From assembly GCF_025143365.1 (NCBI RefSeq), contig NZ_JALXPE010000016.1:3368-67367 (forward strand): a DNA stretch of 64,000 nt. Direction: 5' to 3'. Positions within the stretch are counted from its first letter, which is position 1. Each line of letters opens with the position of its first letter. The translations under genes were made by a program, and so were the position numbers. This DNA comes from Microbacterium sp. p3-SID336 (GTDB lineage Bacteria > Actinomycetota > Actinomycetes > Actinomycetales > Microbacteriaceae). Shown here piece after piece: positions 63,969 through 64,000 of this stretch. The notes under the pieces were generated by a model. That model made no database searches and had not been told where the DNA came from. It saw only the letters and a program-made list of their open reading frames with translations.

Positions 63969-64000
63969 CCACGGTGGACTGACCCGCGTCCCGCCGCGCG

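Overview
The window is high-GC DNA with actinobacterial gene content: Lsr2, a DUF2637 protein, a MobF TraA relaxase, a DUF7882 small protein, ROK-controlled sugar ABC operons and luciferase-like monooxygenases. The organism is most likely a member of the Microbacteriaceae, probably Microbacterium; this is inferred from protein style and not tested. Many backbone genes carry a TANNNT -10 box only 6-8 nt before the start codon, which implies leaderless mRNAs.

Left flank (1-4.2 kb): a TetR gene cut by the window edge with an operator over its own -10 box, a second TetR divergent from a short-chain dehydrogenase, and argS translationally coupled to a small conserved gene.

Mobile island (about 4.4-27.2 kb): a leftward operon (hypothetical, DUF2637 membrane/HTH protein, ArdC antirestriction protein), a divergent region with a large nested inverted repeat, then rightward ParB-like, DprA-like and small membrane protein genes. 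Next comes an 11-kb leftward defence operon (22.07 to 11.36 kb), then the TraA relaxase-helicase, an Lsr2 gene whose 5' end looks frame-shifted, and a hypothetical gene. No integrase, coupling protein or type IV secretion gene is visible, so the element is either mobilizable in trans or incomplete here.

The defence operon is the main discovery. It encodes a C5-cytosine methyltransferase (DrmMII-like), two unrecognised proteins, a NERD-domain SF1 helicase, a DrmA helicase and a DrmB DUF1998 protein. Most junctions are 4-base overlaps. This is a class 2-type DISARM layout without a DrmC phospholipase-D gene, with an extra nuclease-like helicase and possibly with DrmE split in two.

Right flank (27.3-64 kb): a ParE/RelE-type toxin-antitoxin pair; small and hypothetical genes (lipoprotein, DUF7882, DUF4304, flavodoxin reductase, GNAT); an ImmA/XRE pair; an aldo/keto reductase; and a decayed DUF1254 gene. 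Then follow a ROK repressor divergent from an RbsABC-type sugar import operon with a dehydrogenase and two TIM-barrel isomerases, an NYN RNase-like gene with a second Gfo/Idh/MocA dehydrogenase, and an eight-gene oligopeptide-type ABC/luciferase-monooxygenase/alkylhydroperoxidase cluster of unknown substrate. The end holds a quinone reductase-like gene, hrpA, a DUF418-like membrane protein and a second aldo/keto reductase.
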